This document shows, piece after piece, positions 5,438 to 6,468 of a stretch of 6,468 nucleotides of DNA. Position 1 is the first letter of the stretch. Each line of letters opens with the position of its first letter. This stretch comes from Rhizobiaceae bacterium (lineage in GTDB: Bacteria; Pseudomonadota; Alphaproteobacteria; Rhizobiales; Rhizobiaceae): positions 1 to 6,468 of the forward strand of contig JAGWJK010000255.1 of NCBI GenBank assembly GCA_028865845.1. Direction: 5' to 3'. The notes beneath the pieces were generated by a model, which was not told the DNA's origin, made no database searches, and saw nothing but the letters and a program-made list of their open reading frames with translations. The position numbers and the translations under genes were made by a program.

Positions 5438-6468
5438 TCAGCCGTTGGCGCCGCTACCCCACGGGCCGTGATGGATGTCCTTGCCGTCGACGCGGTCGAA
5501 GCCGTGTGCGCCGAAGAAGTCGCGTTGTGCCTGGATCAGGTTCGCGGTACCGCGTGCCTGGCGATAGGCGTCGAAATAGGTCAGCGCCGAGGCAAGTGCC
5601 GGAACCGGCAGGCCGGAGGCGGTCGCAGCGGACACGATGCGGCGGAGCGCCGGGATCGATTCCTTGACCATCTCGGCAAAAGCCGGGGTGACGATCAGGT
5701 TTGCGGCATCCGGCGTCTTGGTGAAGGCGCTGGTGATCTCATCCAGGAACTGCGAGCGGATGATGCATCCGGCACGCCAGATCTTGGCGATGACAGGCAT
5801 CGGCAGCGACCAGTTGAACTCCTTGGAGGCTTCGGCCATTACCGCAAAGCCCTGCGCGTAGGCGCCGATCTTGGCGGCGAAGAGAGCCAGTTCCAGATCC
5901 TTGAGCAGATCAGGGCCGAAGCCGATCGAGAACTTGTATTCCGGCGTGCCGAAGATCTTTTCCGCGGCTTCGCGCTGATTCTTGATGGCGGACAGGCTGC
6001 GGGCAGCAACGGCGGCTTCGATCGCGGTTGCCGGAATGCCCATGTTCTGCGCTTCGATCGCCGACCACTTGCCAGTGCCCTTCTGGCCGGCCTTGTCGAG
6101 GATAATGTCGGGCATGGCGCTGCCAGTCGTCGGATCCTTGGCGGCGAGAACCTTCTCGGTAATTTCGATCAGGTAGGAGTTCAGCCGGCCCTTGTTCCAG
6201 TCGCCGAAGATACCGCTGATCTCGGCGGCGCTCTTGCCGAGGCCGTCGCGCAGGATGCCGTAGATTTCGGCGATCATCTGCATGTCGGCATATTCGATGC
6301 CGTTATGGATGGTCTTGACGAAGTGACCTGCGCCGTCGTTGCCGAGCCAGGCAACGCAGGCCTCGTCCTTGTACTTGGCCGCAATCGAGGTCAGCACCTT
6401 TTCGACGCGCTTGTAGGACTCTTCCGTGCCGCCGACCATGATTGACGGGCCGTGACGGGCGCCTTCCT
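5438..6468 (-). CDS. gnd: 6-phosphogluconate dehydrogenase, decarboxylating (N-terminus outside window)
   Basis: This cytoplasmic enzyme converts 6-phosphogluconate to ribulose 5-phosphate and CO2 while reducing NADP+, the third step of the oxidative pentose-phosphate pathway. The visible 342 residues begin with EGARHGPSIMVGG, the conserved substrate-site loop. They include KTIHNGIEY, whose Lys, His, Asn and Glu are the catalytic and substrate residues, and DKAGQKGTGKW, the family signature. Near the end is LIQAQRDFFGAHGFDR, the C-terminal segment that reaches the active site of the other subunit of the dimer. The C-terminus, GPWGSGANG, is intact. About 130 residues, including the N-terminal Rossmann NADP-binding domain and the start codon, lie past the right edge. 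An internal ATG at 6439 is not the start. The gene converges on the LacI-type regulator gene and has its own side of the shared terminator. Confidence 0.97.
   Translation of the reverse strand, partial: EGARHGPSIMVGGTEESYKRVEKVLTSIAAKYKDEACVAWLGNDGAGHFVKTIHNGIEYADMQMIAEIYGILRDGLGKSAAEISGIFGDWNKGRLNSYLIEITEKVLAAKDPTTGSAMPDIILDKAGQKGTGKWSAIEAQNMGIPATAIEAAVAARSLSAIKNQREAAEKIFGTPEYKFSIGFGPDLLKDLELALFAAKIGAYAQGFAVMAEASKEFNWSLPMPVIAKIWRAGCIIRSQFLDEITSAFTKTPDAANLIVTPAFAEMVKESIPALRRIVSAATASGLPVPALASALTYFDAYRQARGTANLIQAQRDFFGAHGFDRVDGKDIHHGPWGSGANG

Noticed and set aside
1..6468. Search by eye for tRNA, CRISPR, insertion-sequence ends, attachment sites or defence genes
   Set aside because: No tandem spaced repeats, terminal inverted repeats with a transposase, tRNA-like cloverleaf or defence-type domains were seen. 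Apart from the control region, the window is filled by five metabolic or regulatory genes.

Overview
The window looks like a chromosomal metabolic locus from the Rhizobiaceae (Rhizobium, Sinorhizobium or Agrobacterium type). This rests on the high G+C content, the codon use, and a gene order I recall from rhizobial genomes: a CUT1 sugar ABC transporter, a LacI-type regulator and gnd side by side. I see no mobile element, CRISPR array, tRNA or rRNA.

Layout. Positions 1-3883, all on the minus strand, form one transport operon. Read in the direction of transcription it encodes a periplasmic sugar-binding protein (3883-2645), a first inner-membrane permease (2554-1664), a second permease (1651-755) and a MalK/UgpC-type ATPase (from 751 off the left edge). 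The last three genes are tightly packed, 12 and 3 bases apart. A 90-base gap carrying a perfect 10-bp hairpin separates the binding-protein gene from the permeases. Positions 3884-4345 form a 462-base, AT-richer, non-coding divergent control region. Positions 4346-5377 (plus strand) encode a LacI/GalR-family regulator. A bidirectional terminator (5385-5420) follows, and then the C-terminal three quarters of gnd, 6-phosphogluconate dehydrogenase, runs convergently on the minus strand from the right edge to 5438.

How the parts fit. The binding protein and permeases resemble the glucose / beta-glucoside branch of the CUT1 family. From memory, the matching Sinorhizobium meliloti genes (SMc04256-SMc04259, with a LacI regulator and gnd beside them) have been linked to cellobiose and salicin uptake. 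No glycosidase lies in the window. Imported sugar would feed glucose 6-phosphate metabolism, in which Gnd performs the oxidative pentose-phosphate step.

The most informative non-coding signal is a pair of closely matching 16-bp palindromes with a central CG, at 3899-3914 and 4220-4235. Each overlaps the 3' end of a candidate -10 box, one for the transporter operon and one for the regulator gene. They are strong candidates for the operators of the adjacent LacI-type protein, giving local control of transport plus autoregulation. Otherwise the window is an ordinary, well-preserved metabolic region. I found no evidence of an unprecedented system.
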